Shown: one piece after another, positions 49,629 through 61,200 of the stretch
How the letters are laid out: each line of letters begins with the position of its first letter
Numbering within the stretch: position 1 is the stretch's first letter
Origin: Voacanga thouarsii
Taxonomy: Eukaryota; Streptophyta; Magnoliopsida; Gentianales; Apocynaceae
Reading direction: 5' to 3'
Length of the DNA: 64,000 bases
Assembly: GCA_026120185.1 (NCBI GenBank)
Contig: JANUWF010001938.1
Coordinates: forward strand, 620,001-684,000
The notes under the pieces: generated by a model
What the model was told of the DNA's origin: nothing
Databases searched by the model: none
The model's input: the letters and a program-made list of their open reading frames with translations, nothing else
Translations under genes and position numbers: made by a program

Positions 49629-49979
49629 TGTTATAAAATTTGGGGAGTATTAGAATAAAATCTTCACACTACACACTAATAAAATTCTAACTATTTTTTG
49701 CACAAGAATTTCTCTCTTTCTTTTCTCTCACAATTTTCTCTAATTTTTCTTTCACTAAATGGTGATGTATTACAAGTTTAGAGAATAACTCTATTTATAG
49801 AGCTCTAATTAGTGAAATACATCATGACATACATCATCTTCCACTAATCTTAATTAGTGGTGTCTCCACTAAATGGTGGACATTCATAAAAATCTTCTCT
49901 AATAATTCACATAAATCCATAATTAGTGGAATCCCCACTAATTCATGTAACTTCCAATAATTTTAAGATATTCATAACA
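49629..49979 (-). repeat. 3' LTR of copia element
   Basis: 351 bp with TG...CA ends. On the minus strand a cluster of ATTAGTGG / CCACTAAT motifs precedes the TATA box at 49792-49799. Confidence 0.92.
49792..49799 (-). promoter_or_regulatory. LTR TATA box
   Basis: TATAAATA on the minus strand, within a palindrome-like GAGCTCTATAAATAGAG. It is also preserved in the other LTR near 54774-54781. Confidence 0.7.
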
Positions 49980-49990
49980 CTCCCCCTTGG
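49980..49990 (-). other. Polypurine tract of copia element
   Basis: The minus strand reads AAGGGGGAG directly before the 3' LTR start, the expected position of the plus-strand primer. Confidence 0.7.
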
Positions 49991-50159
49991 ATATCCATCC
50001 ATTACATAAAGAATATGCCTCGTTAAAACCTTACTAGATAAAAATTCAGTGGCAAAAAAAACTAGTAAAGGAAAAGAGTACACTATTCTATATGTCTGTT
50101 TATTACTCCCCTGATGAGATGATTCCTTTAAATCTTTAAACCGACGCATACCGATTTTA

Positions 50160-52045
50160 TATCTCAACTCTCAAATGTTGCAGTCGGTAAAATCTTTGTA
50201 AAAATATCTGTGAGGTTGTCACATGACCGAATTTGTAGCACATCAATTTCACCTTTCTTCTGGAGTTTGGTGACCTATGTTGCGTCCGATCTCCTTTAAT
50301 ATATCCTCCCCGTAATTGCGCTATGCAAGTTGCATTATCTTCATAAGGAGGAGTTAGAATATCTCTGATATATGATAATTCACAACTTTCTTGGATATAA
50401 TGAATCATTCTCTACTTGCTTCATGAATGGCTGTAATTTCAGCATAATTTGAAGAAGTAGCTGCTTGGAGATATCAGAGGACTTGTTTAATTCCATTCCA
50501 ATGTCGTCGTGTTGGTGAAGAACTAAATCTTGCTAATAAATTGACAACAAAGGCAATATGGTCGTGTATTGTTAGCAAGACACATCAATGCACCAATTGC
50601 ACTGATATATGATACTTCAGGACCAAGAAGTTCTCCATCCTCTTATTGAGGTTGGAAAAGATCTTTATTCACATCTAATGGCCGGACGATCATTAGAATA
50701 CTCAATGGATGTGCCTTGTCCATGCCAAATCTTTTTAGAACTTTTGCTGTATATGTTGAATAAATGTTCTACTTGTCAAATGTTCAATTTGTAAACCAAG
50801 GCAAAGTGTAATTTTACGACCATCCTTGATGTCGAATAATCAATTGTTTCTTGGAACTCTTCAGGAGTTGCAATAAGATTAATATCATCAACATATATAG
50901 CTAATATCACAAATTTAGAATCAGATTTCTTAATAAAAACACATGGACATACCTGGTCATTTTTAAATCTCGCTTTCAATAAATATTCACTAAGACGAGT
51001 GAACCACATGCGCCCAAATTGCTTCAGGCCATATAATGATTTCTGCAACTTGATGAAGTAATTTTCACGAGGATAATGTTTATATGCTTCAGGCATATGA
51101 AATCCTTCGGGGATTTTCATGTAAATATCATTTTCTAAATTTTCATACAAGTAAGCAGTGACAACATCTAATAGGTGCATATCTATCTTTTCATGTACTG
51201 CCAAACTGATAAGATATCGGAGTGTAATAGAATCAACAATAGGAGAATAAGTTTCATCATAATCAATATCTGGTCTTTGTGAAAAACCTTGGGTTACTAA
51301 CCGTGCTTTATATCGTACGATTTTATTCTTTTCATTGCGCTTTCGTACAAATATCCATTTGTAGCCAACAGGTTTTACACCTTCTGGTATTCGGACTGTA
51401 GGTCCGAAGACTTCACGTTTTGTCAGTGCATTTAACTCCGATTGAATCGCATCTTTCCATTGTAGCCAATCTTTTTTATGCCGACATTTATCAACTGATA
51501 TTGGTTCATGATCATCATTATCTTGTATAACATCAAGCGATATTATATGCAAACATATTATCAATAATTGTTTCTATCCGATTCCAACTTCTACCGGAAG
51601 TGGTATAATTGATAGAAATTTCAATGTTATTTTCATCAACGTCTGGTTCTTTGTCATCAGTTTTCTCTTGATCTTTATCATTCTTTGCTTTAATATGATC
51701 ATCTGGATCATTAATCCTCTCTTCTTTCGAGGATTTTTATCTTTAGAACCAAGAGATCGGCCATGCTTCTAGCATGCTTTTGGCTCAGCAGCTATATGTA
51801 AACTCTTTTGTTCTGCTGGAACTTCAATTAGTATAGGAGCATTTATAGCTGGCATATGCGATTTTGTTACTCTTCTGGAGTCAACAAAAGCGTCTGGCAT
51901 TTGATTTGTAATGCTTTACAAAATAATTATCTTTTGAACTTCAAGTTCATACGCGCTTGTATGCGGATCAAGATAATTTAATGATGTTGTTCAATCAAGA
52001 TCTTTCTTGTACTGTTTATGTTCTCCCCCTAATTTAGAGAAAAAT
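50160..52045 (-). pseudogene. Copia polyprotein remnant: integrase end, RT, RNase H
   Basis: On the minus strand: an integrase C-terminal tail near 52040-51930 (LGGEHKQYKKDLD, a stop, then LNYLDPHTSAYELEVQK). Next is an open RT frame at 51564-50776 with WLQWKDAIQSELNAL, GYKWIFVRKRN, ARLVTQGF, DVVTAYL, KLQKSLYGLKQ and the catalytic YVDD. Beyond that are shifted pieces of the RNase H region (YEDNATCIAQLRGGYIKGDRT near 50300). Several stops and frameshifts make it non-coding. The pattern is that of the plant Ty1/copia superfamily. Confidence 0.88.
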
Positions 52046-52251
52046 GATAAGAGAAAAGAAAAAGAAATATAAGAAAATGATAACAAGAGAATAAGAAAAT
52101 AAATGTAAGAAATAATGACAAGTAGAAAATGCCGAGAAATCTATTATGAATATCCATTTTTTTTTCATTCTTCCCAGTACCATCTTTTCTCCTTCCTCCT
52201 TGTCTTTTCTTCTCCTCTATCCCTCCACCTATCATCTACCTCTTCTGCTTC

Positions 52252-52253
<2 letters not shown>

Positions 52254-52328
<75 letters not shown>

Positions 52329-52359
52329 GTATATGTATGTATATATATGTATATGTATG

Positions 52360-52390
<31 letters not shown>

Positions 52391-52391
52391 C
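52254..52391. repeat. (TA)n-(GT)n microsatellite upstream of RKD
   Basis: About 30 TA units pass into TATG-type degenerate units and a GT run. It lies 70-200 bp before the RKD ATG, in what would be the promoter or leader. Confidence 0.95.
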
Positions 52392-52458
52392 GATATATAT
52401 CTCAGTTATCAGTTATTAGTAAATATAAAAAAAATAAAAAAAAAATCTCAAAGCAGAT

Positions 52459-53830
52459 ATGGATACTCGTAATTCATTTGAGACATGGTCAAATTTTGAC
52501 TTGGTTTCTAACGCAGAAGATTTTGATGTGTTTTCTTTTCCAAGCCAACCGCTTCCACCTAATATCAGGTCTAACGCAGAAGATTTTGATCTATTTTCCT
52601 TTCCAAACCAACCGCTTTCGTCTAATTTTCTAAGCAAACCGCTTCTACCTAATTTCATGTGAGATACATTTGAGGGCCTCCATTTGTTTTTAGTGTGCTT
52701 GATAATGAAATTAAACTATCTTTTGGTTTGTTTTGATGTAAATCAGTGAACATACTGCTTGGGACTAATTTGATCTGCCCATGCAAAAGATTGTTTTTGA
52801 TGCTGTTCCTCTTGATGCTATTCATCTGAATGAGGATATACTTGTACATGATCCTTTCTACTCTCTAATAGATTTTGAACAAAGCCAGAATATGATTCCA
52901 GATTATCATATATTCAAACATGAATTTTGAATGGTATTATCGTTACTGATATTATTTTATTTTCTAGGTGAAATAATGAGTAGTCTTGGCAACGAATTCA
53001 GAGTGTGTAATCATGACATGCATCTTGCATTTAATCTCGAAAGTCAAGATATTATTGCAGACAAAATTCCTGGGGAGAAGAAGATGATTAGGAGGCAGAG
53101 AAAGGAGAAGGGCAATAGCGTTAAGACACTATCAAGAGAAACCATTTCGCAGTACTTTTACCTGTCAATCAAAAGCACGGCCAAAGAATTGAATATGGGC
53201 TTAACCCGTCTCAAGAACAGATGTAGGGAGTTGGGAATTCATCGATGGCCTCACAGGAAGTTGGTTAGCTTGGAGACCATAATCAAGAATATTCAGGTTC
53301 TCTCTTATACACACTTATAAACTTACGTCACAAATTTGTAAGTTATGAAAAGTAAATAATGACCGGAATAAATATATCTCCACCGATATTTACAGGTAAT
53401 GCAAAATGAAAAAGAATGAGGACATATGGCTGAGAAGAAATTGAAAGAAGCCATTGAGATATTGGAATGTGAAAAGAAGTTGGTGGAATAAAATCCTGAT
53501 ACGCAGTTGGAAGACCAAACACAGAAATTGAAACAAGCATGCTTCAAGGCCAAATATAATAAGAAACTTAAGGGGATGAGAAAATCCCAAGACTCATTGC
53601 GCAGTAACTTCACGGCTAATTCTGTTGCTAGTCTAGATGCTGACTCAAAGGGGAAGGAAAAGAAGGAGGATGCCGAAGAAGAGGAGCTGAAGTCCATAAT
53701 TGCTAATTGTTTGTCTTCCTCTAATGTAAATATGGAAACAGAACAATTACAAACATTCACCCGAGATTTATCAGCTCTATTGAAAAAGAGCAACTACAAG
53801 CATGCATTCTCAAGTTCACGTGAGCACTAA
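52459..53830 (+). pseudogene. RKD: RKD-like (RWP-RK domain) pseudogene, antisense in copia
   Basis: RKD proteins are small plant transcription factors controlling egg-cell and gametophyte identity. Probable exons: 52459 to about 52659 (ATG; a repeated SNAEDFD-FSFP unit), about 52747-52930 (AVPLDAIHLNEDILVHDPFY), about 52969-53296, and about 53398-53830. The third exon is intact and carries the RWP-RK domain: TISQYFYLSIKSTAKELNMG, TRLKNRCRELGIHRWPHRKL, then the SLETIIKNIQ leucine-zipper start. The last exon encodes KKLKEAIEILECEKKLVE and QKLKQACFKAKY, as in RKD C-termini, then an acidic tail to TAA at 53830. In-frame stops after EHTAWD in exon 2 and at two places in exon 4 (after NEKE and after KKLVE) show it is a pseudogene. 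Retained introns show that genomic DNA or an antisense transcript, not a spliced mRNA, was captured. Confidence 0.82.
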
Positions 53831-53984
53831 TGGGATGAATGAAGGAAATAAAAGTGACTTATGATTTTTTTTTTTCTAAACTGTTAGTAGTAATGTAGTA
53901 TATTGACATCCGAATATAATATCTCAACAATTTGATGCGTATTATTACTGGAAATATCTTTTTATTATTGGACATATCTTTTTC

Positions 53985-54590
53985 CCTTATTATCTTTTCT
54001 GTTCCACTTCAGGTGACCAGTATTTTTCTGTGATAAGGGAAATATCAAGTGTGTCCATGACCATAACCACAGTCACTGCCACAACTACGATTATAACGAT
54101 TATAACGATGGCTTCTGTTGGAGCTAACAGTATTCACTTCTGGGAGTTCTGTTGAGCTAGTGCATCTGGCTTCATGATTTCTCAATAATAACTCATATTA
54201 AATCTGTCAACTTTGGATACCCTTTTTCTCGATATTGTTACTGAAGGACAGTATTCGAGACATGAAAAGTGGAGAATATCTTCTCCAAGATATATTCATC
54301 AGTAATTTTTTCTCCGCCTAATTTTAACTGAGATGTAATTTTATACATCGCGAAATTCACAGTTTTAAAATCTTGCAACTTCAGGTGCAATCATTCATAC
54401 CGTGCAGTTAGTAATACGACCATCTTCAGATGGTCAAATCTTTCTTTTCAATATTTAGATGTATTTCTGTATTGAGAACCCATGTCATATAATTTTTTTT
54501 CAGAAATATCAAGAGTTACAAATTTGAGTTTAGCAAGGTTAGCCATAGAGATTAATAAATGCATACCTGTCTTTTGGATTTAATAACGAC
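53985..54590 (-). pseudogene. Copia gag remnant
   Basis: The minus strand shows the basic, Gly/His-rich end of gag (GSDCGYGHGH) and upstream fragments with multiple stops. The CCHC zinc knuckle that should follow is missing at the junction with the RKD insert. Confidence 0.55.
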
Positions 54591-54610
54591 AGAGACTCGT
54601 GCTGATAACG
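54590..54610 (-). other. Primer binding site region
   Basis: The minus strand next to the 5' LTR reads CGTTATCAGCACGAGTCTCTG. It shares TATCAG with the initiator-Met tRNA primer site and sits exactly where copia PBS sequences lie. Confidence 0.5.
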
Positions 54611-54961
54611 TGTTATAAAATTTGAGTAGTGTTAGAATAAAATCTTCACACTACACACTAATAAAATTCTAATTATTCTTTGCACAAGAATTTCTCTCTT
54701 TTTTTTCTCTCACAATTTTCTCTAATATTTCTTTCACAAAATGATGGTGTATTACAAGTTTAGAGAATAACTCTATTTATAGAGCTCTAATTAGTGGAAT
54801 ACATCATGTTATACATCATCTTTCACTAATCTTAATTAGTGGTGTCTCCACTAAATGGTGGAAATTCATAAAAATATTTTCTAATAATTCACATAAATTC
54901 ATAATTAGTGAAGCCTCCACTAATTAATGGAACTTCTAATAATTTTAAGATATTCATAATA
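54611..54961 (-). repeat. 5' LTR of copia element
   Basis: 351 bp, equal in length to the other LTR, with about 26 hand-counted differences. It keeps the TATA box and most of the ATTAGTGG motifs. Confidence 0.92.
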
Positions 54962-55121
54962 TTTATTAATTAATTAAACGACCCGTCTGTATTAAAAGGC
55001 TCAACAAAACAAGGATTAAGCTTTTAGTTAGTTTTTGGGTCAAGCCTAAAGTGGAACATGGGCGGAAATTAGCAAGTTGATCCAACTATGTGTAACTTAA
55101 CCCATAGAATAGGCAAACTAA

Positions 55122-55127
55122 GGCCCA
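55122..55127 (+). promoter_or_regulatory. Site II-like GGCCCA motif before PORR gene
   Basis: GGCCCA about 140 bp upstream of the ATG at 55266, a common element in promoters of plant genes for organellar proteins. Confidence 0.35.
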
Positions 55128-55265
55128 TTTATACTAGACGCTGTCGTTTCCGTCATTCCTATCTTCCTCCTCCATCCTCCCCCATCATATTGCAGGTTCC
55201 TAAAACCGCTGAAGTCTGCAGGTCAGAGCCACTGAAACAAACAAGAAAAACCAGACCATTTACGG

Positions 55266-57381
55266 ATGAATTATTGTGAGGCCAATGGGAAATTTCTGTT
55301 ATCCAGCTTTCAGCAAATTCGAACCATAGTGAAAGTGCGATTGAAATGGGTGAAAAATCGGGCTTTGGATCATATAATCGATGTTCAAACAGACCTTAAA
55401 GCTGCTTGCCTTCTCAAGAATGCTATAGTTCGCTCAAGCACAGGTTATTTAACTGCCAAATCTCTGAATGATTCGCATAAGCTTTTGGGTCTTACGGTGC
55501 CCACGCTTCGTTTTATTCGTAGATACCCAACTCTGTTCAGTGAGTTCCCCCACCCCAAATGGCCTTCTTTGCCTTGTTTTGGACTGACCCACATTGCTAA
55601 AATGCTTCATGAGCAAGAACTGGGAGTATTTGAGCAGTGCCAGAGTGATTTAGTTGAAAGACTTTCTAGGCTTCTCATGATGACCAGGAACAAGACGGTA
55701 ATGTCACTCGCTATGATCTTTTGTATTCCCACTAAAGACTTCATTTTTGTTCATCTATTTTGATTTGCCCAAAGAATGTATTGGGAAGAGAGGTGGGGGT
55801 GACGTCTGTGTTTGTGTCATATAGAATTTGATCATCGAGCTCCAAAAATTCGTTCTTGCTTCTACTTTCGCCATATATCATGTGTCAGAGCAAGATGCAA
55901 GGTGTTTTGTTCATTCTGAGATGCAAAGCTGATCTTTGGAGAAATATTCCAACGATTCGGGGAAATTGGAGCCTGCCTTTGAATTGGCATTACCGTGAAC
56001 TACTCCACATTTATGTAATTGCTTGTCCTGGAAATGCCCCTTATGCTTTTCAAATTCTTTCCTGTTAGGCCAAGCCCTCCTTTATGTGCAGGAAACTACT
56101 TTATGCTTTTGAACAAAAATCATAAATGTTTTTCTTCCGAAGATAGAGAAGATGCATCATATATCTGTTTACCTTTTAGTGAGGAAAGAAGCGGCTGTAC
56201 TCGGCTACAAATTTTATTTTGTACATGGCGGGGGCCTCGAATTTTCTCTTAATGGGAATTCTAGGTATATATTGTGTTTTTCCTTTTACCCTTCAAATTT
56301 CCTTCTTCAGTGGATGAAAAGAAGAATAAAGCTGATAGTGTGCAAGAGGAATGAATTGAGACAGATTGTTTCTTGGGCTGTTCATCATACAAAGAATGAT
56401 ATTTTCGACAATCTTTCATGTTTGTAACGTTTGTATATATGAGAAAGACTAACCAATTTGAAATTAAAATGCATTTCGTATACTATTTCGTTTAGATAGT
56501 TGCTAATGTGTTTATTGTCTCCGCAGATACCTCTGCAATCACTACATCAACTAAAATGGGATTTAGGTTTGCCAGATGATTTTGACAAGAATTTGGTCAG
56601 AAAGCACGCAGATCATTTCCAAATTGTTAAAGGAACCAATGGATTGGCTTGTTTGAAACTTGTTGGATGGAGAGAGGAATATGCTGTTTCTGAGTTACAA
56701 AAGAGCAATGAAAAGGAAGGCCTGGGTAGCAGTGACAGTGGTGGCGACAACAATCACAAGTATAGGCAATTCAAGAGGGGGAAGGCAGCGTTGGAGTTTC
56801 CTATGAGTTTTCCAAGAGGTTATGGTGCCCAGAAAAAGGTTAAAGCCTGGATGGAAGAGTTTCAAAAGCTGCCGTACATTTCACCTTATGAGAATTCTAG
56901 GGGAATCGATCCACATAGTGAACTTATGGAGAAGAGGGTGGTTGGTGTTTTGCATGAATTTCTGAGCTTGACTATCTACAAGAAGACTAAGAGGAATTAC
57001 CTAAGGAGCTTGAGAGAGGAATTGAATCTTCCCCACAAATTTACTCGATTTTTTACAAGATATCCTGGGATATTTTACCTCTCACTTAAGTGTAAGACAA
57101 CTACTGTGGCATTGAGAGAGGGATACCGCAAGGGAAGATTAGTGGAGCCACACCATCTTGCTCGACATAGGGATAAGTTTCATCATGTCATGAGAACTGG
57201 GTTAGTTTACCGAAGTAAAGGCTTAGATATTTTACCTAGTCTGGATTCAGTTGAAGAAGCAGACAAGGATGAAAGAGAAGATGAAAGTGATGAAGAAGAG
57301 ATTGAAATCAGCGATGACTGCTATGGATATGAAACATCAGAGGTCGAGAGTGAATCTGATGAACCTGCAACAAATTCCTAG
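55266..57381 (+). CDS. PORR-domain RNA-binding protein (WTF1-like, organellar intron splicing)
   Basis: Plant organelle RNA recognition (PORR, formerly DUF860) proteins bind group II introns and promote their splicing in mitochondria or chloroplasts. Two exons, 55266-55697 and 56527-57381, join in phase 0 to give 428 residues. The N-terminus ([20 protein letters not shown]) is basic and fits a mitochondrial presequence. The PORR domain begins at about residue 22 ([20 protein letters not shown]) and runs through [29 protein letters not shown] and [20 protein letters not shown] to [17 protein letters not shown]. The C-terminal 40 or so residues are strongly acidic ([20 protein letters not shown]), as in several family members. 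The intron holds unrelated short frames. Which organelle is targeted cannot be settled from sequence by eye. Confidence 0.9.
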
Positions 57382-58260
57382 AACTTTGGATTAGAGCATT
57401 TAACATTTCCAGAAAAGAGAGTTTGATCAAGATGAACACAAGTGGGGAGAATTAATTCTACCATGTGAACCGTAAACTCAAACTCTAAGCAATGAAGGAG
57501 CTCTCTGCCAATTTGTTTCAGACACTGAAGCTTGGTTTTTCTTGGTGGCAGTTTTGTTCCCTTTAAGTTCAATTATCAATTTCAGATGGACTTTAATATG
57601 GACTTCTCTTCTAGTTGAGGTATGGCAATGCTCTGGTCTCCTAGTTGAGGAATTTCATTATGTACAGGTTTTGTGCTTCTGATAATGGCATACACAACAA
57701 AAAATTACAGTCTCATTACCCATAAAAGAGTTGTATAATCTGGAATTACTTTTTATTTTTCTGGTTATTTAGGGTTTCTCATTCAATTCTATTGTAGGCC
57801 TACAAGTAGTAATAGGTATTCCTTCTTTAAAACAGCTCTGTTATAAGGTTTTCTTGAGCAGGTGGCTTTGCCTTCTGCCTTCATCGCATAATTTATGTGA
57901 AAGGGAAAAAAGAACAAGGAAATCAAATTTAAGGAAGGAGAAAATATGTTCATTCCAAATGCTTGAGCACCATTGCCAGTTAGATGAAAAAAATTGTTCC
58001 TTTTATTATTAAAAAAATATACAAAATTTTCTTAGTTCAAGTAAATTGTGACCAAGTATTGATTTCCAGATCACTTTCTCAGCATTTTTGGTTGAGGATT
58101 ACTGGAGTTTCTATGGAAGAAAATTATTGGCTTAAGATCCCTTAGAAAGTATTTATGTGTACAAAATAGGTGGACAAAAGATTACAGTCATACAAAGAAG
58201 AATACAAGCCATGGCCTATACGGAAACTAGAATTGCACATCTTCCAGAAAACATGCAATT
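57382..58260. other. Convergent 3' regions
   Basis: 3' UTR of the PORR gene (+) and of the receptor kinase (-). No other gene was seen. Confidence 0.5.
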
Positions 58261-61200
58261 TCAGGCACCTGTATGAAATTGGAGCAGCTGAAGTTTGATC
58301 CTGTTTAAGGCTGCAAGAGCATCTCCCATACTGATCCTCTCGTATGGAGAGTCCCTTGAGCAATTTAGAGCCACTTCCATAATTGATGATATAGCTTCCA
58401 ACTTTTCAGTGAAATAGTCATCTCCTGCCCCTAGCAAATTTCCATCTACAATGTCAGCTTCCGGATCAGCCAGAGAAAATCTCACCCAGTCCTTCAAGCT
58501 CAAATTTTCACCAAATAATTCATTGCTGGGCTTCTTTCTTGTAAATACTTCCATCAAAAGAATACCAAAACTATAGATATCACATTTCGCTGATACTAAT
58601 CCTTCTAATCCATACTCTACAATCAAGATTACTTGATATTAATGTACGGTTGAAATAAGGAGAACCCGCTTCACACACAGACTTTCAAAGACAAACAATT
58701 AGGAAATATGTATTTCAAATGTGAAAGTTAGAAGCTTTACCTGGAGCAATATAGCCTAATGTGGCTAGTGTCTTGGTGTGAGTAATGCCTTCCTCGTGGC
58801 TCAACATTTTGGCAATGCCAAAATCACTTATATGCGCAGCCATATCTTGATCAAGTAAGACATTGCTAGGCTTCAAATCACAATGAACAATTGTAGTAAA
58901 ATAGCCAGAGTGGAGATAGTGTAATGCAGCTCCCACATCTATCATTATGTTTAGTCGTTGCATTATATCCAAAAAATAGTTGTTGGAATACAACCACTTC
59001 TCCAAGTTTCCATTAGGCATATACACGAGCACCAATGCCATAAACTCGTTATTAGAGCAAGTACTAATAACTCTTGCAAGATTTCTGTGGCGAAGATTGC
59101 TGAGTATTTGGCATTCTGTTTCGAAGCTCCTAAAAGCTCTTTCAAACTGTAATTTGAAAACTTTAATAGCAAGAACCCTTCCATCACTAAAGTCACCTCT
59201 ATAAACAGATCCGAAACTCCCTGTGCCAAGTAAGTTTCTCTCGTTATACCCGTCAGTTGCTTGTTCCAGTTCATAAGATGTAAATCTTTCATGTGCTCCA
59301 ACCGACAGTAAATTTGTTCCGTTTGAAACTTCGCCCCTTCCTAGACATCCCAGATATCGAAGTCCCAAGGCCATGACACCCACGATTAGTAATGTTCCGA
59401 TGAAAACAAGTATTGCTATAGACACCACATTGGCTAAAGATTTGCGACTTGATATTGTTTTGCATGGTGGAACATGAAACCTAGAAACGCCACATAATGC
59501 TTCGTTCCCAACAAATGATTCACTGCTAAAGTTTGTGAAAGGCCCTCGTGAAGGAATTTCACCTCGTAAATGATTGACAGATACATTTAAGTACGAGAGA
59601 AATGAGATATTCTCCAGAGATGTTGGTATGGAACCAGCGAGATTGTTATTTGATAGATCCAAGCATTCCAAGCCTAACATCCGACCAATATTCTCTGGAA
59701 TTACTCCTTGGAATCTGTTGTTTGCTAAAGACAGGGACTTCAAGTTCTGCAAATTTACAATTGAGCCAGGAATATCACCAGAGAAGTTATTGATTGAAAA
59801 GTTCATATTCACTGCAGACTTTAAATCTCCAATCTCAGGAGGTAGAGAACCACTCAAGGAATTTGAAGAGAGGTCGAGAAGCAAGAGATCTTTTAGTTTC
59901 CACAACTGTGCAGGTATGCTAGAACTTAATCTATTGGCATCTAGGGAGAGATATCTTAAAGAACTAATATTACCCAGGCATTTTGGAATTGGCCCTGAAA
60001 TCTGAGTTTGGTTCATGTTAAGTCTAAACAAATGTTGCAAACCACAGAGATCATCCAGCAAGACTTCACCTAGATTGTTAGTGCCAAGATCTAGTTCCTG
60101 AATTTCATGCAAATGTTTAATTGTAGATGGCATTGGCCCAGTCAACAGATTCCCACGAAGGCTTAACGAAATTAAATTGCTCAAATTGCCAATGCTGTCC
60201 GGAATGTTGCCCATAATATTACAATCATATGCACAAAGTCTGTCAATGGAGAGATTTCCAACGGAGTTTGGAAGAATGCCATTTAATGGATTACTGTTCA
60301 CTGCTAAATATCTCAGAGATTTGCAATTGGTCAAGGAACTGATGAAGCTCAACTCTCGGGACGAAGATTCTCTTGTTAGATTGTTCTCGGACAATGTTAG
60401 ATATTGAATGTGTCCTAGATCTCCAAGTGAGCTCGGAACAGGACCTGTGAATTTGTTTGCTGAAAGATCAAGGTGAATAAGTTGAGAACAATTTGAAACC
60501 GACACGGGTATAAACCCACTGAAGCTATTTGTGTCGAGATAAACTCCTTCAAGATATGGAAGCCCATGACAGAGATTAGAGGGTAGACTTCCAAAGAGAT
60601 CATTGCGTGCAACTGAAAAGTTCCTCATCGAGGAAAGGTTGAAGATCCCTGTTGGTATGGAACCGCTGAAACAATTGAATTCTAAACTCAAAAATTCCAA
60701 CTTGTGTAAGTTGCCCAGCTCTTGAGGAATTATACCTGCCAAAATCATATTGCACAAGATTTTAACATTTCTATGCTTTCTCGTGTTGTTGGTCCAAAAT
60801 ACGTATGTCTTACCGGTGAAGTTGTTGTCTCCAAGATCCAGGTTCTTAAGCATAGTCAAATTGCCAATCTCCTTTGGAATTAAACCTGGAAATTTGAAAA
60901 GTGAAAGCAAGATGATATGTATGTCCAAATGTTTGACAACATTGTGGATAGAACAAAATTACTACTAGATCATATGGAAAGCCACAAGGCTGAAGAAATA
61001 TAAGCATGCATGGCTGAAAATGCGTGAATATGCAGTGAAGTATACCTTTCAAATTGTTATGGTCAAGTCTTAGTGTTTCAGTTATCTCCAGTTGCTGAAT
61101 TTGGTTAGGTATGCCACCGTTGATGTTGTTTTGGGAGAGAACCAGGGCCTGAAGTTTTGAACAACCAGAAAAATTGGATGGTATTTGACCATTTAATGTA

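Larger units (their letters stand above)
52046..53985 (+). other. Host-derived insert inside the copia element
   Basis: Between recognisable integrase-end sequence on the left and gag on the right, the DNA switches to a plus-strand host gene with its own introns. Boundaries are approximate. It contains the AT/GT microsatellite and the RKD pseudogene. Confidence 0.7.
49629..54961 (-). mobile_element. Ty1/copia LTR retrotransposon carrying an RKD gene
   Basis: The two LTRs (49629-49979 and 54611-54961, 351 bp each) start TGTTAT and end ATAACA/ATAATA. They are flanked by the 5-bp target duplication TTTAT (49624-49628 and 54962-54966), so both ends are original. Polarity is minus: gag remnants lie near 54600-53980 and RT near 51564-50776. 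Hand alignment gives about 26 differences in 351 LTR positions (about 7%), an insertion some millions of years old. Between gag and the integrase C-terminal linker, about 2 kb of foreign sequence holds a plus-strand RKD-type gene in place of the zinc knuckle, protease and integrase core. The element cannot be autonomous. Confidence 0.9.

Noticed and set aside
52115..52633. 172-codon plus-strand frame with long Tyr-Ile repeats
   Set aside because: It is a translation of the TA/GT microsatellite. The real RKD start is the ATG at 52459 in another frame.
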